From Paenibacillus sp. FSL R7-0273 (GTDB lineage: Bacteria; Bacillota; Bacilli; Paenibacillales; Paenibacillaceae): DNA of 64,000 nt. The position numbers were made by a program, and so were the translations under genes. Position 1 is the stretch's first letter. Each line of letters starts with the position of its first letter. The notes under the pieces were generated by a model. That model ran no database searches, was not told the DNA's origin, and worked only from the letters and a program-made list of their open reading frames with translations. The stretch covers positions 1,127,501 through 1,191,500 of the forward strand of contig NZ_CP009283.1 of NCBI RefSeq assembly GCF_000758625.1, written 5' to 3'. Below are positions 32,871-42,067 of the stretch, piece by piece.

Positions 32871-33482
32871 TTACGCTGAGACAATTTTCAGGAGGGCTTC
32901 ATGCACATGCTGAACCTCTGTGAACGCCAGGGAGTATTCCGGATCTGTTTTTCTGTAAGGTGCAGTGTTTGGGAGAAAAGGGATGGATAAGACCGGTGTT
33001 TCGGCGCTGCTGAGATAGATTCGGAGTGTGAGCTCCTTGATCTCCTCTGTATCTGACGGGCTGGAGTCTGCCGGCGTTCCGCTGTTCCTAGCACCGTCAG
33101 GCCGGCCGTACCCGTACCCCGCTTTTTTGGTGCTGGTTGTAATCCGGCTTGTCTTGCTTACTTTGGTGAGGGTGAGGGCATTTTCGACAATCTCTGAACC
33201 CAGTATCGTATCAAAAGTGTACAGCTGCGCCGTCGCATGCTTTGCTTTGCCGGGGTGACAGCTGCCAATAGCCAGCGTTCTGCCGGCTTCATCCAGGGCG
33301 ATCATATGCGACTGGTCGGGGGTGACGAACCGCCGGGAGAATTTCAGGTGATAGGAGCCGAGCGCACGGGCCAGCCTGGCCGGATCGGATGAGGGATGGG
33401 ACAGCCGGAATTTCAGCACCGCCGCTGCCAGCAGCAGGCCTACCCCCAGCACAGCGAACATGTACATCAGGAAGATTAGCAT
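32871..33482 (-). CDS. Uncharacterised membrane-anchored protein
   Basis: I do not recognise this 203-residue protein. It has one strong N-terminal membrane helix (LIFLMYMFAVLGVGLLLAAA) and a soluble domain of beta-rich character with a Ser/Gly/Pro-rich insert (about 120-145). GGGAGG lies 11 bases before the ATG at 33482, which supports translation. The codon pattern resembles its neighbours. It is convergent with the Nudix gene. Just upstream (33506-33519) is a short copy of the dispersed TTTAGTTGGATTTT motif. No function is proposed. Confidence 0.65.
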   Translation of the reverse strand: MLIFLMYMFAVLGVGLLLAAAVLKFRLSHPSSDPARLARALGSYHLKFSRRFVTPDQSHMIALDEAGRTLAIGSCHPGKAKHATAQLYTFDTILGSEIVENALTLTKVSKTSRITTSTKKAGYGYGRPDGARNSGTPADSSPSDTEEIKELTLRIYLSSAETPVLSIPFLPNTAPYRKTDPEYSLAFTEVQHVHEALLKIVSA

Positions 33483-33632
33483 TATCTATCAAGCCTCCCA
33501 GACTATTTAGTTGGATTTTCGCTCAGAAGCCTCTAGTAAAAGAATATGCCGGGTAAGCGTGAACAAATGCATAGCTGCGGCGCATGGAATCCATTATTCT
33601 TTTTTGTATGCCGCAGCTGCGGTAATCAGAGA

Positions 33633-34103
33633 ATGCAGGAGATGATCGGCTTGATCGTAGACACACTGGGACATTTGCTAGAGAATGAGGCTGCTTACGG
33701 GGAGAAAATCCAGGCGGGGCTGCGTTTTTTGCGGGACACGGATTTCAGCGGACAAGCCGCAGGACGCCATGAAGTCGATGAGAATATGTTCTACTTCATT
33801 AATGAATATGAAACGAAGGATGCCGGGGATTGCTTCTGGGAGGCGCACCGGATGAATCTGGACCTGCATTATATTCTGGAAGGCACGGAGCGGATCGGCT
33901 ATGCAGCCATTGAACAGCTGGCGGTAAAAGAGGAATACAGCGCCGAGAAGGACGCGGTGTTCTTCACCGGAGAGCTGCAATCTGCGGTAACCGCAGGGCC
34001 CGGGGCGCTGGTGGTCTGCTATCCGCAGGACGGCCACATGACCGGGATTGAGGCCGGCGGCAAGGAAGCGGTGCGCAAGGTTGTGCTGAAGATTAAGCTG
34101 TAG
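33633..34103 (+). CDS. YhcH/YjgK/YiaL family protein
   Basis: A protein of about 156 residues of the YhcH (DUF386) cupin-like family, with the hallmarks GRHEVDENMFYFINEY, FWEAHRMNLDLHYILEG and CYPQDGHMTGI. Relatives are linked to sialic acid or sugar-acid metabolism and biofilm formation, possibly as anomerases or isomerases. The open frame extends upstream to 33546, but family members start near MIGLIVDTL. ATG 33633 (or 33642) is chosen, although neither has a strong ribosome site. A palindrome CCGCAGCTGCGG sits at 33611-33622. It is separate from the nanE locus 25 kb away. Confidence 0.85.
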   Translation: MQEMIGLIVDTLGHLLENEAAYGEKIQAGLRFLRDTDFSGQAAGRHEVDENMFYFINEYETKDAGDCFWEAHRMNLDLHYILEGTERIGYAAIEQLAVKEEYSAEKDAVFFTGELQSAVTAGPGALVVCYPQDGHMTGIEAGGKEAVRKVVLKIKL

Positions 34104-34130
34104 AATGCAGAACTGATGCACATGTAATGG

Positions 34131-34154
34131 AAGGAGCCGGACAGGCTCCTTTTT
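34131..34154 (+). terminator. Terminator after the YhcH gene
   Basis: AAGGAGCC (34131-34138) and GGCTCCTT (34144-34151) form a stem with a five-base loop, followed by TTTTT. Confidence 0.88.
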
Positions 34155-34288
34155 GCGTTGTCCTTTTTGTGTTGGTGAGGATGCCACGGCATTTGTTTTG
34201 CGAATAGGGTTAAGGTACGATAGCTTTAGAATACGACCCGATTATGATAATCCCTAAAATAGGACCACACGCACAAGGAGCCGCGCTT

Positions 34289-35233
34289 ATGAGCATCTAT
34301 CTCGAGCTTCCGGATGTGGACAAGCATTTTCCTTTCCGCAGCCTGATCTGCGGCGGGGATGAGCTCTGCTATCCGCACTGGCATAAAGAAATCGAAATGA
34401 TTTACGTAACTAAAGGAAGACTAAATCTGGGAATAAATGATACTCCAATCCGCATGGAGCAGGGGGAAGTGCAGTTTATCAATGGGGGAGACGTGCATTA
34501 TTTCCTTGCTTCGCCGGAGAGTGAACGGGTGGTTCTCCAGTTCGACCTGGGTTTGTTTCAGGAGCTGGCGGCCACCTGCGGCACTGATTTTTCGCTGCGC
34601 GAGGTGTTCACGGTGATGGAGCATTCCAGCTCAGGCTGGCCTCAGGAGACGGCCGGGCGGATCATCGGACTGATCGAAAGCATATATGAGGAGGACACCC
34701 GGCGGGGGGAAGGCTATGCCTATCTGATCAAAGCCCGTTTATTTGAGCTGCTGGCTGTTATATTACGGGAAGTACCGAGGAATAACACCGGCAGGCTGCC
34801 GAAATTTTCAGAAGATAGCTTGTCCCAGTCCCGGGAGATGATGGAGCGGCTGGAACGGATTTTTATCTATATCGAGCAGCATTACCAGGAGCAGATCACC
34901 CTTAACGAGGTGGCCGGGCATATGGGATTTAGCCCGTATTATTTTACCAAGCTGTTTAAGAAGCATACCGGAATGACCTTCATCGCCTTCCTCAATGAAT
35001 ACCGGCTGAACAAAGCCAAATGGATTCTGCTCAACGAGGATCTGCCGATGTCTGCCGTCGCCGAAGCTGCCGGGTTTGGCAGCGTAAAGACCTTCCATCA
35101 TTTTTTTAAGTCGGCAACCGGCATTTCGCCGCTGAAATATCACAAGACAATATTCGGGAATAACAGGGCAAGAATACAGGAAGAAAGCGCTTCGCAGGAT
35201 TTGTATGATAGAGGCAGAGAGATTACAACATAA
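34289..35233 (+). CDS. AraC family regulator of the adjacent sugar cassette
   Basis: A 314-residue regulator with an N-terminal cupin (about 15-110; the metal-ligand-like PHWHKEIEMIYVTKGRLNL stretch and INGGDVHYFL) and a C-terminal double helix-turn-helix (about 195-295; FSPYYFTKLFKKHTGMTF and AGFGSVKTFHHFFKSATGISP). ATG 34289 has AAGGAG eight bases upstream; the longer reading lacks one. It lies 18 bases upstream of an oxidoreductase gene on the same strand and is probably its co-transcribed activator. The inducer is likely a sugar or polyol. Confidence 0.88.
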   Translation: MSIYLELPDVDKHFPFRSLICGGDELCYPHWHKEIEMIYVTKGRLNLGINDTPIRMEQGEVQFINGGDVHYFLASPESERVVLQFDLGLFQELAATCGTDFSLREVFTVMEHSSSGWPQETAGRIIGLIESIYEEDTRRGEGYAYLIKARLFELLAVILREVPRNNTGRLPKFSEDSLSQSREMMERLERIFIYIEQHYQEQITLNEVAGHMGFSPYYFTKLFKKHTGMTFIAFLNEYRLNKAKWILLNEDLPMSAVAEAAGFGSVKTFHHFFKSATGISPLKYHKTIFGNNRARIQEESASQDLYDRGREITT

Positions 35234-35251
35234 GCTGGAGGGATACAGAGA

Positions 35252-36331
35252 ATGACCTTAAAAGTGGGGATTATCGGCTGCGGCGGCATCGCGACCGGCA
35301 AGCATATGCCGGCACTGAGTAAAGTGGAAGGCGCTGTCATGGTTGCTTTTTGCGATATCGTACCTGAACGGGCCGAGCAGGCCAAAGCGGAATTTGGAGA
35401 TGAGAACGCAGCGGTCTACACAGACTATAAAGAGCTGCTGAAAGATACAAATATAGATGTAATCCATGTATGTACCCCGAACATTTCCCATGCGGAAATT
35501 TCGATCGCCTCGATGGAGGCAGGCAAGCATGTGATGTGCGAGAAGCCGATGGCGAAGACGACGGCAGAAGCCCAGGCCATGATTGATGCAGCCAAGCGTA
35601 CCGGCAAAAAGCTGACCATCGGCTACCAGAACCGCTTCCGGTCCGATTCCGCTTACCTCCACCGGATGTGTGAGAACAATGACCTCGGAGAAATCTACTA
35701 TGCCAAAGCGAAGGCAATCCGCCGCCGTGCGGTGCCGACCTGGGGCGTATTCCTGGATGAGGAGGCACAGGGCGGCGGTCCGCTGATCGATATCGGCACC
35801 CATGCGCTCGACCTGACGCTGTGGATGATGGACAATTACAAGCCGAAATATGCGGTAGGCAATGCTTACCACAAGCTGTCCGGCCGCAAAAATGCCGCCA
35901 ACGCCTGGGGCCCGTGGGACCCGGAGAAGTTCACGGTTGAGGATTCGGCAATCGGCTTCATCACGATGGAGAACGGAGCAAGCATTGTGCTGGAAGCCAG
36001 CTGGGCGCTGAACACCCTGGATGTCGGTGAAGCCAAGACAACGCTTTGCGGGACAGAAGGCGGGGCTGATATGGAGAAGGGCCTGCGTATCAACGGCGAA
36101 GAGTACGGCAAAACCTACGAGAAGCATATCGGGCTGGATGCCGCGGGCGTGGATTTCTACGACGGTGCAGGCGAGGATCCGGCGCTGGTAGAAGCCACGC
36201 AGTGGATTGACAGCATCCTTAACGATACAGAGCCGGTTGTAAAACCGGAGCAGGCCCTGGTGGTAACCCGGATTCTGGAGGCGATCTATAAGTCGTCCGA
36301 GACAGGGCTGCCGGTGTTTTTTGAAGACTGA
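35252..36331 (+). CDS. Gfo/Idh/MocA family NAD(P)-dependent oxidoreductase
   Basis: A 359-residue sugar or inositol dehydrogenase-like enzyme. It has an N-terminal Rossmann fold ([18 protein letters not shown]), the family EKPMAKT motif with the catalytic-region Lys near residue 94, and a C-terminal beta-sheet domain with [20 protein letters not shown] carrying the conserved Asp and His. The substrate is probably a 3-keto- or inositol-type sugar. GGAGGG precedes the ATG by nine bases. It heads a run of three enzymes with ThuA and a TIM-barrel isomerase, an assembly often used for oxidation-linked sugar breakdown. Confidence 0.92.
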   Translation: MTLKVGIIGCGGIATGKHMPALSKVEGAVMVAFCDIVPERAEQAKAEFGDENAAVYTDYKELLKDTNIDVIHVCTPNISHAEISIASMEAGKHVMCEKPMAKTTAEAQAMIDAAKRTGKKLTIGYQNRFRSDSAYLHRMCENNDLGEIYYAKAKAIRRRAVPTWGVFLDEEAQGGGPLIDIGTHALDLTLWMMDNYKPKYAVGNAYHKLSGRKNAANAWGPWDPEKFTVEDSAIGFITMENGASIVLEASWALNTLDVGEAKTTLCGTEGGADMEKGLRINGEEYGKTYEKHIGLDAAGVDFYDGAGEDPALVEATQWIDSILNDTEPVVKPEQALVVTRILEAIYKSSETGLPVFFED

Positions 36332-36366
36332 TTTACCCATACATGAATTTAGGAGTGTGTCCTATA

Positions 36367-37098
36367 GTGACAAGAGTAACCGTATGGAATGAGTATCGTC
36401 ATGAGCTCCAGGAAGAGCGCATCCGCCAGGTCTATCCGCTGGGCATTCATACGCAGGTAGCCGGATTTTTGGAGGACGCCGGGTTTGACACAGCTACAGC
36501 GACATTGGATGAGCCGGAGCACGGACTGACGGAGGAAGTGCTGAATAACACGGATGTACTGGTATGGTGGGGGCATATTGCCCATCAGGAGGTCAGTGAC
36601 GAGATCGTGAACCGGGTCTATAACCGTGTGCTGCAGGGGATGGGGCTGATTGTGCTGCATTCCGGCCATATGTCCAAAATCTTCATGAAGCTGATGGGCA
36701 CCAGCTGTGATCTGAAATGGCGCGAAGCGGGCGAGAAGGAACGCCTGTGGGTGATGGACCCGAGCCATCCGATTGCCGAAGGCATCGGCGAATATATCGA
36801 TCTGGAGCAGGAAGAGATGTACGGGGCGCATTTTGATGTGCCGGCTCCGGAGAGCCTGATCTTTGTCGGCTGGTTCGAGGGCGGCAACGTGTTCCCGAGC
36901 GGCTCGACCTACCGGCGCGGCAGCGGCAAAATCTTTTACTTCCAGCCGGGCCATGAATCCCATCCGACTTATTACCATCAAGAAATCCAAAAGGTTATCA
37001 TCAACGGCGTAAACTGGTGCGCACCAACCAAGCGCGATTATCCGGTGTACGGCCATTCCCAGGCTCTGGAGCCAATTCGTGAAAAGGTGGGCGTATAA
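36367..37098 (+). CDS. ThuA-like (trehalose utilisation) protein
   Basis: A 243-residue protein with a class I glutamine-amidotransferase-like fold of the ThuA family: [12 protein letters not shown] at the start, [28 protein letters not shown] and [15 protein letters not shown]. ThuA works with Gfo/Idh/MocA dehydrogenases in disaccharide oxidation and conversion in rhizobia, and the pairing is kept here. The GTG at 36367 is chosen because AGGAG lies 11 bases upstream and family members start at this point; the in-frame ATG at 36343 has no ribosome site. The next gene starts directly after its stop. Confidence 0.88.
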   Translation: MTRVTVWNEYRHELQEERIRQVYPLGIHTQVAGFLEDAGFDTATATLDEPEHGLTEEVLNNTDVLVWWGHIAHQEVSDEIVNRVYNRVLQGMGLIVLHSGHMSKIFMKLMGTSCDLKWREAGEKERLWVMDPSHPIAEGIGEYIDLEQEEMYGAHFDVPAPESLIFVGWFEGGNVFPSGSTYRRGSGKIFYFQPGHESHPTYYHQEIQKVIINGVNWCAPTKRDYPVYGHSQALEPIREKVGV

Positions 37099-38067
37099 AT
37101 GAAATTAGGCGTATTTGATCCCGTATTCGGAAGCTTGACTCTTGAAGAGATGCTCGATAAAATCGCGGCCGCAGGCCTGAATGCTGTAGAAATCGGCTCA
37201 GGCGGCAATCCCGGCAATCCGCACTGCCCGACTGACGAGCTGCTGGCCAGCGAGGAAGCACGTAAGGCTTACCTGGAGAAGTTCACCAGCCGCGGCATTA
37301 TGATCAGCGCATTCAGCTGCCATAACAACCCGATCTCCCCGGACAAGGAGGAGGCACGTCAGGGCGACGAGATTCTGCGCAAGTCGATTAAGCTGGCTTC
37401 GCTGATGGGTGTTCAGGTGGTGAACACCTTCTCCGGCACCGCCGGAGACAGTGAAGAAGCTAAAGCGCCGAACTGGCCGGTATCCCCTTGGCCTACGGTA
37501 TACAGCGACATTTTGACCTGGCAGTGGGAGCAGAAGCTGATACCGTACTGGAAGGAAATCGGCAAGCTGGCAGAGGAGCATGGTGTGAAGATCGGCATTG
37601 AGCTGCACGGCGGCTTCCTGTGCCATACGCCTTACACGATCCTGAAGCTGAGAGAAGCGACCTGTGATGCCATCGGAGCTAACCTTGATCCGAGCCATCT
37701 ATGGTGGCAGGGTATTGATCCGGTGGGCGCAATCAAGATTCTCGGCAAGGCCGGAGCGATCCATCACTTCCATGCCAAGGATACCTATCTTGATCAGGAC
37801 AACATTAACATGTACGGTCTGACCGACATGCAGCCTTACGGCGATGTGCAGACCCGGGCGTGGACGTTCCGCTCCGTCGGCTGCGGTCACAGCCTGTCCG
37901 AGTGGTCGGATATGATGAGCGCACTGCGCACCTACGGCTATGATTATGTGGTAAGCATCGAGCATGAGGACCCGCTGATGTCAGTGGACGAAGGCTTCCA
38001 GCGTGCCGTTACCAACCTGCAGTCGATCCTGATCCGCGAGCAGCCGATTGATATGTGGTGGGCTTAA
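37099..38067 (+). CDS. Sugar phosphate isomerase/epimerase (xylose isomerase-like TIM barrel)
   Basis: A 322-residue AP-endonuclease-2-fold TIM-barrel enzyme (IolE/IolI-like). Metal-site motifs are visible as IGIELHGGFLCH, NLDPSHLWWQGIDP, HFHAKDT and VSIEHEDPLMS, giving the Glu-Asp-His-Glu ligands of the family. The gene begins immediately after the ThuA stop with AAAGGTGG upstream, so the three enzymes form one operon closed by a terminator at 38103. It likely isomerises or epimerises the keto sugar made by the dehydrogenase; the exact sugar is unknown. Confidence 0.9.
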   Translation: MKLGVFDPVFGSLTLEEMLDKIAAAGLNAVEIGSGGNPGNPHCPTDELLASEEARKAYLEKFTSRGIMISAFSCHNNPISPDKEEARQGDEILRKSIKLASLMGVQVVNTFSGTAGDSEEAKAPNWPVSPWPTVYSDILTWQWEQKLIPYWKEIGKLAEEHGVKIGIELHGGFLCHTPYTILKLREATCDAIGANLDPSHLWWQGIDPVGAIKILGKAGAIHHFHAKDTYLDQDNINMYGLTDMQPYGDVQTRAWTFRSVGCGHSLSEWSDMMSALRTYGYDYVVSIEHEDPLMSVDEGFQRAVTNLQSILIREQPIDMWWA

Positions 38068-38102
38068 GGTAAGGGGCTAGAGTAATTGTTAGTATTGTAA
38101 AG

Positions 38103-38131
38103 AAGCCGTTCCCGGGAGGGGCGGCTTTTTT
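38103..38131 (+). terminator. Terminator of the sugar cassette
   Basis: AAGCCG (38103-38108) and CGGCTT (38122-38127) form the stem around a GC-rich loop, followed by a T run. Confidence 0.85.
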
Positions 38132-38307
38132 GATGCAAGAGTGTGTTTTGGATAAAAGGGTATGTTTTTGGATAAGAGAGAATGTTGGATTAGAGAGAGT
38201 TTTTGATAAATGAGTGTATAGGCTTTAGGGTTACGGCGAAGCCGCTGCATCAGCTTCCGTTAAAAACCCGCTTTGTGTAGGGAGGAGGGAGCTTCAGGAT
38301 CACATCC

Positions 38308-38883
38308 CAGCCAGTTAGCTCACACAGAGCGCATACCTCCAAATCACCCTGTCTCCGGCGCCGCACCACCATCCATAGTTGAACATTAAGTGTAAAAAGG
38401 TAACCTATTTCTCCTGTTTTGGCGATTTCTAAGCATTTAGTTTTAAAAAAGTAACCTATTCTCGATAATACTCCTTCATTCTTCAATATACGGCCCAATT
38501 AGCTATACTTTTTCCAACTAATCTCTTCAGCGAGCTGTTTGCAGACTATTTAAGTGTACTTTTTCCAACTAATCCGGCTTGCACCCTGGTTGCAACTAAT
38601 CAATTAGTGGATTTCCATCTAACATTACAGCCAGTTAGCTCACACAGAGCGCATGCCTACAAATCACCCTGTCTCCGGCGCTGCACCACCATCCATAGTT
38701 GAACATTAAGTGTAAAAAGGTAACCTATTTCTCCTATTTTGGCGATTTTTAAGCATTTAGTTTTAAAAAAGTAACCTATTCTCGATAATACTCCTTCATT
38801 CTCCGATATACGGCTCAATTAGCTGTACTTTTTCCAACTAATCTCTTCAGCGAGCTGTTTGCAGACTATTTAAGTGTACTTTT
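38308..38883. repeat. 256-bp direct repeat, 320 bp apart, with dispersed TTTTTCCAACTAA motifs
   Basis: 38308-38563 and 38628-38883 are the same 256-bp sequence with about a dozen substitutions and no gaps. The offset is 320 bp, so the second is a truncated copy of a 320-bp tandem unit. The unit holds several TTTTTCCAACTAA and TTTAAGTGTACTTTTTCC motifs, also found elsewhere in the window. The gene-free stretch 38132-39008 shows nothing else; an 82-codon open frame at 38250-38498 has no support. Confidence 0.88.
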
Positions 38884-39008
38884 GGGAATGTCGATTAATT
38901 CCGCTGCTCTTTGTCTCAGATCGATTTTCTTTTAAAAGTTCAAGGAGTAAAACACTACTTAAATGGCTCTAAAATTCCACCAGCACTCCAAGCAAACTCA
39001 AACAGACA

Positions 39009-39899
39009 CTACCGCTCCTTCACAAACTTGCTGCGGAAGGCCGAAGGGGAGAGTCCCTCTTTCTTGGAGAAGCAGGAGGAGTAGTGGGATACATGATGGA
39101 AGCCGACTTCCTCGGCAATACGGGCCACAGACCAGGAGGTCTGGAGCAGCAGCCGCTTGGACTGTTCAATCCGGTAATACTGCAGGTAGGCCATCGGCGT
39201 CATGCCGAAGACCTTCAGCATGCTTTTGGCCAGATAGTTCGGGTGGTAGTTCAGTTCCTTTTGCAGAACAGGATTGGTTAGCTCGTGCATGTAATTGTTC
39301 CGGATGTACAGCTCAATCTGCTCGGCCAGATGGATTGCGGTGGCATCGCTCGGTGAGGCAAGGCTCCGGTCCAGGTATTGCAAAAAGGATTGGAAGCTGG
39401 CCTGGCGCCGCCAGTTGCGCAGTGATTTCGGTTCCGATTCCTGTTCGAAAAATAACTCCAGCAGCTCCATCGCCTTGGCGGAGATCTTCAGGAGCCTCGG
39501 CAGAAAGATGGAGCAGAGGTCGGTGTGATGAACATAGGCTTTGTTCTTGTGCTCCTCAAACAGGATCTGCTGATTAAGCAGACATTCGCTCATATCGGCA
39601 CATTCCTGCCAGCTGCCAAAGGTCTGGAAATGAATCCAGATGATTTCGGTCGGCACAGTGCAGGGGGCAAACCCGTAATGATGGCCGTCCGGCAGGAGGA
39701 TTACGCCTTCACCTTCACCCAGCTCGCGCAAAATACCATTTTCCCCGACCGGCAGAAGGCCTTTGACAACCACAATTAAATCAAACACCCCTATGCAGTT
39801 ACGGTCTATATGATAATCACCAATCTCGTACGATGCATGCCCGCAGTCCACGAAATAAGGAATTGGCGGCGAAATAAAATGCAGGATGGGCGCGTTCAT
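39009..39899 (-). CDS. AraC family regulator divergent from the sugar ABC importer
   Basis: A 296-residue AraC protein. The N-terminal cupin half (about 1-140) includes GVFDLIVVVKGLLPVGENG and LLPDGHHYGFAP. The C-terminal DNA-binding half (about 195-295) has YHPNYLAKSMLKVFGMTPMAY and VGFHHVSHYSSCFSKKEGLSP. ATG 39899 has GGAGGAG eight bases upstream. The divergent orientation to the solute-binding protein gene, with a 660-bp operator-rich spacer, makes that operon the obvious target. The inducer would be the imported sugar. Confidence 0.87.
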   Translation of the reverse strand: MNAPILHFISPPIPYFVDCGHASYEIGDYHIDRNCIGVFDLIVVVKGLLPVGENGILRELGEGEGVILLPDGHHYGFAPCTVPTEIIWIHFQTFGSWQECADMSECLLNQQILFEEHKNKAYVHHTDLCSIFLPRLLKISAKAMELLELFFEQESEPKSLRNWRRQASFQSFLQYLDRSLASPSDATAIHLAEQIELYIRNNYMHELTNPVLQKELNYHPNYLAKSMLKVFGMTPMAYLQYYRIEQSKRLLLQTSWSVARIAEEVGFHHVSHYSSCFSKKEGLSPSAFRSKFVKER

Positions 39900-40176
39900 C
39901 TAATAGGCTCCTCCATCTCCAAAGGTTGCAATTATGAAAATGCATTCCGCTATGCCTTGCCTGTTGCACCCAATGTATCCCAACTCCCGGTATAAGTAAA
40001 GAGCTATGATGAACAGTGAAAATATATAATCATTTATTCTTTTTTTGAACTATTTATTTACGGGCAGGCTCTTCCGGGCTCTTTCGGTTTCCGCAAAACA
40101 ACCCTTCAGCGCAAAAAGATTGAAATTTTATAAATATAGGTTGTAATATCGGTTTTTCAATTGAAATGGGGGGTGC

Positions 40177-40198
40177 TACAATTAAGTAAGCGCTTCCG
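40177..40198 (+). promoter_or_regulatory. Extended -10 promoter overlapping a cre-like operator
   Basis: TGC-TACAAT (-10 at 40177-40182) is followed by AGTAAGCGCTTCCG (40185-40198), which matches 8 of the 10 fixed positions of the cre pattern TGNAANCGNTTNCA. A CcpA or LacI-family site just after the -10 would repress by blocking transcription. The -35 is not obvious. Confidence 0.4.
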
Positions 40199-40315
40199 TG
40201 ACGAGGGAGGGGAAGAGCAGCAGCAATCAATCAAACAGGGGAGATCTACTTGGCTTGGATTCTTTGTTAAACGATTATCTTAGAGCTTGAGCCGTTGTAA
40301 AGGGGGCGGGACTTA

Positions 40316-40478
40316 ACCTGATATCAGGTCTGATACGGTTTGAACCGTTGAAGCATCACGTTTCTTTTGATAATTGCGTTATAAAGATCAGACTTGAAAA
40401 TATACTGTAGGGGAAAAGTGCCAGGGTTTGTAAAGCTGCAGAAGGGGCTTTTGATTTCGGTTTTATTTAAACGTTTAA
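40316..40478. promoter_or_regulatory. Palindromes in the long leader of the ABC operon
   Basis: ACCTGATATCAGGT (40316-40329) is a perfect 14-bp palindrome, and TTAAACGTTTAA (40467-40478) is a perfect 12-bp palindrome of LacI/CcpA-operator type. GTTAAACGATTA near 40267 is a weaker relative of the second. These are candidate binding sites. The rest of 39900-40560 contains no gene. Confidence 0.35.
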
Positions 40479-40560
40479 CAAAAAGGTTTGGCTAACGATT
40501 TCTATAAGATTTGAAGGCTGGCCGGGTAAACGAAGCAAATGATGAGGGGAGATCAGAAGC

Positions 40561-41988
40561 ATGAAAACAGCACAAAAACTGGGAGCAGGTCTTATCCTGA
40601 CTGCATTGATGGTGAGCGCCGCAGGCTGTGGTAATAACGCGTCGAACACGGAAAACACAGGAAACAAGGGGAACACAGGGAACACGGCAAGCAAAAGTGC
40701 GGAGCCGGCCAAAACCTCCGAGGCCTCTGCTGAAAAGGTCAAAATCATCTACTCGATGTGGGGAAGCGCCGCAGAAGGGAATACCACCCAGAAGGTGGCT
40801 GACCGGTTCAATGCCTCGCAGGACAAAATCGAAGTCGAGGTGCAGGCGATCCCTTGGGAGAACTACATGACCAAGCTGAATACGCTCGCTACGGCAGGCC
40901 AATTGCCGGATACAGGGATGCTGAAGGAAGACGGTGTTATCCAGTGGTCCTCCGAAGGCATGCTTAATGATGTAAGCGCTATGTATGAGGGCAGTGACAG
41001 CAAGCCGCTCGACAGTCTGGCCTACAGGCACAAGGGCAATACCGTGGCCTATGCCGCTGCCAACGAAATTCTGCTGCTCTACTATAACAAAGACATGTTT
41101 GATAAAGCGGGTGTTGCGTACCCTCCGGCAGTGCTCGATCAGGCCTGGACCTGGGATCAGTTCGTAGAGACGGCCAAGAAGCTGACCCTCGACAAGAACG
41201 GCAAGCATCCCGGCGAGGATGGCTTTGATGAACAGGGTATCGTCCAGTTCGGCGCTTCCGTCGAGAATCTTCCATGGCAGCTGGAAGCCTGGGCGCTCAG
41301 CAACGGCGGCGGCTTCTACTCCGAAGATGGAGCAGAGGTCCGGATTGGGGAAGATTCCAGCATGGAAGCCATTCAGCGGGTGGCTGACCTGTACCTGAAG
41401 GATCATGTAGCCCCGCTGTCCGTAGGACAGACCGATGACGGCATCCAGCGTACAGTGATTGCCGGTACAGTCGCTATGGCGACAAACGGCCAGTGGAATG
41501 TAGGAACGAGCCTGAACTCGGCCAAGGAGGAAGGGCTTAATTATGGCGTAGCCGTCCTGCCTTATATGAAGGATAAGGTAACGATCAGCACAGGCGGTGC
41601 CAACGTCGTCTTCTCCCAGACCAAGCATCCGAAGGAAGCGATGGAATGGCTGAAATGGTACAACTCCGAGGAAAACAACTGGGAGCTGATCTCCTCGGGC
41701 ATTTGGATGCCGACGCTGGATAAATGGTATAAGGATGAGACGCTCACCCGCAAATGGGTTGAAAATCCGAATTTCCCGCCATATGACGAATACAAGTCGG
41801 CGGTAGTTGATTATGCCCAGTCCCCGGCTGCAAGACCGGCCGCATGGTTCTATACGAACTATACAACAGACTTCAACACGCTGCTCGGCTCCGTTCTGGG
41901 TGATGTCTGGACCGGAAAAACGACCGCGAAGGAAGCGATCACCAAAAATCTTGAAGCGCTGAAGGCCATCCACGCCGGCGGCAACTAA
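40561..41988 (+). CDS. Extracellular sugar-binding lipoprotein of an ABC importer (family 1)
   Basis: A 475-residue solute-binding protein. The lipobox SAAGCGNN puts lipidated Cys23 after a short signal peptide; a Thr/Asn/Lys linker with repeated NTGN units precedes the binding fold. Typical family-1 features include KIIYSMWGSAAEGN at the first strand and EAMEWLKWYNSEENNWELI near the end. It presents an oligosaccharide to the two permeases encoded next. No ATPase gene is present, so it should share a general MsmX-type ATPase encoded elsewhere. GGGGAG lies ten bases before the ATG. Confidence 0.93.
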   Translation: MKTAQKLGAGLILTALMVSAAGCGNNASNTENTGNKGNTGNTASKSAEPAKTSEASAEKVKIIYSMWGSAAEGNTTQKVADRFNASQDKIEVEVQAIPWENYMTKLNTLATAGQLPDTGMLKEDGVIQWSSEGMLNDVSAMYEGSDSKPLDSLAYRHKGNTVAYAAANEILLLYYNKDMFDKAGVAYPPAVLDQAWTWDQFVETAKKLTLDKNGKHPGEDGFDEQGIVQFGASVENLPWQLEAWALSNGGGFYSEDGAEVRIGEDSSMEAIQRVADLYLKDHVAPLSVGQTDDGIQRTVIAGTVAMATNGQWNVGTSLNSAKEEGLNYGVAVLPYMKDKVTISTGGANVVFSQTKHPKEAMEWLKWYNSEENNWELISSGIWMPTLDKWYKDETLTRKWVENPNFPPYDEYKSAVVDYAQSPAARPAAWFYTNYTTDFNTLLGSVLGDVWTGKTTAKEAITKNLEALKAIHAGGN

Positions 41989-41995
41989 TAGAGAA

Positions 41996-42046
41996 GAAGG
42001 AGGACCGCCGGTAGGGCTGCAAAAGCACAGAAGGCGGCCCTCCTTC
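41996..42046 (+). promoter_or_regulatory. Intercistronic stem-loop between binding protein and permease genes
   Basis: GAAGGAGGACCGCC (41996-42009) pairs with GGCGGCCCTCCTTC (42033-42046) with one mismatch, and no T run follows. Such stems commonly protect upstream mRNA and raise the binding-protein to permease ratio. Confidence 0.6.
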
Positions 42047-42067
42047 AATCGTGAGGGAGAGCGAGAT

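Noticed and set aside
35258..36340. 360-codon antisense frame over the Gfo/Idh/MocA gene
   Set aside because: Shadow of a strongly coding region; composition is His/Cys-rich and unlike real proteins here.
38250..38498. Possible 82-residue gene in the 38 kb repeat
   Set aside because: It lies inside the repeat, lacks a ribosome site, and the second repeat copy does not keep the frame.
40492..42048. 518-codon antisense frame over the binding protein gene
   Set aside because: Mirror of a well-supported lipoprotein gene; no start signals or recognisable domains.
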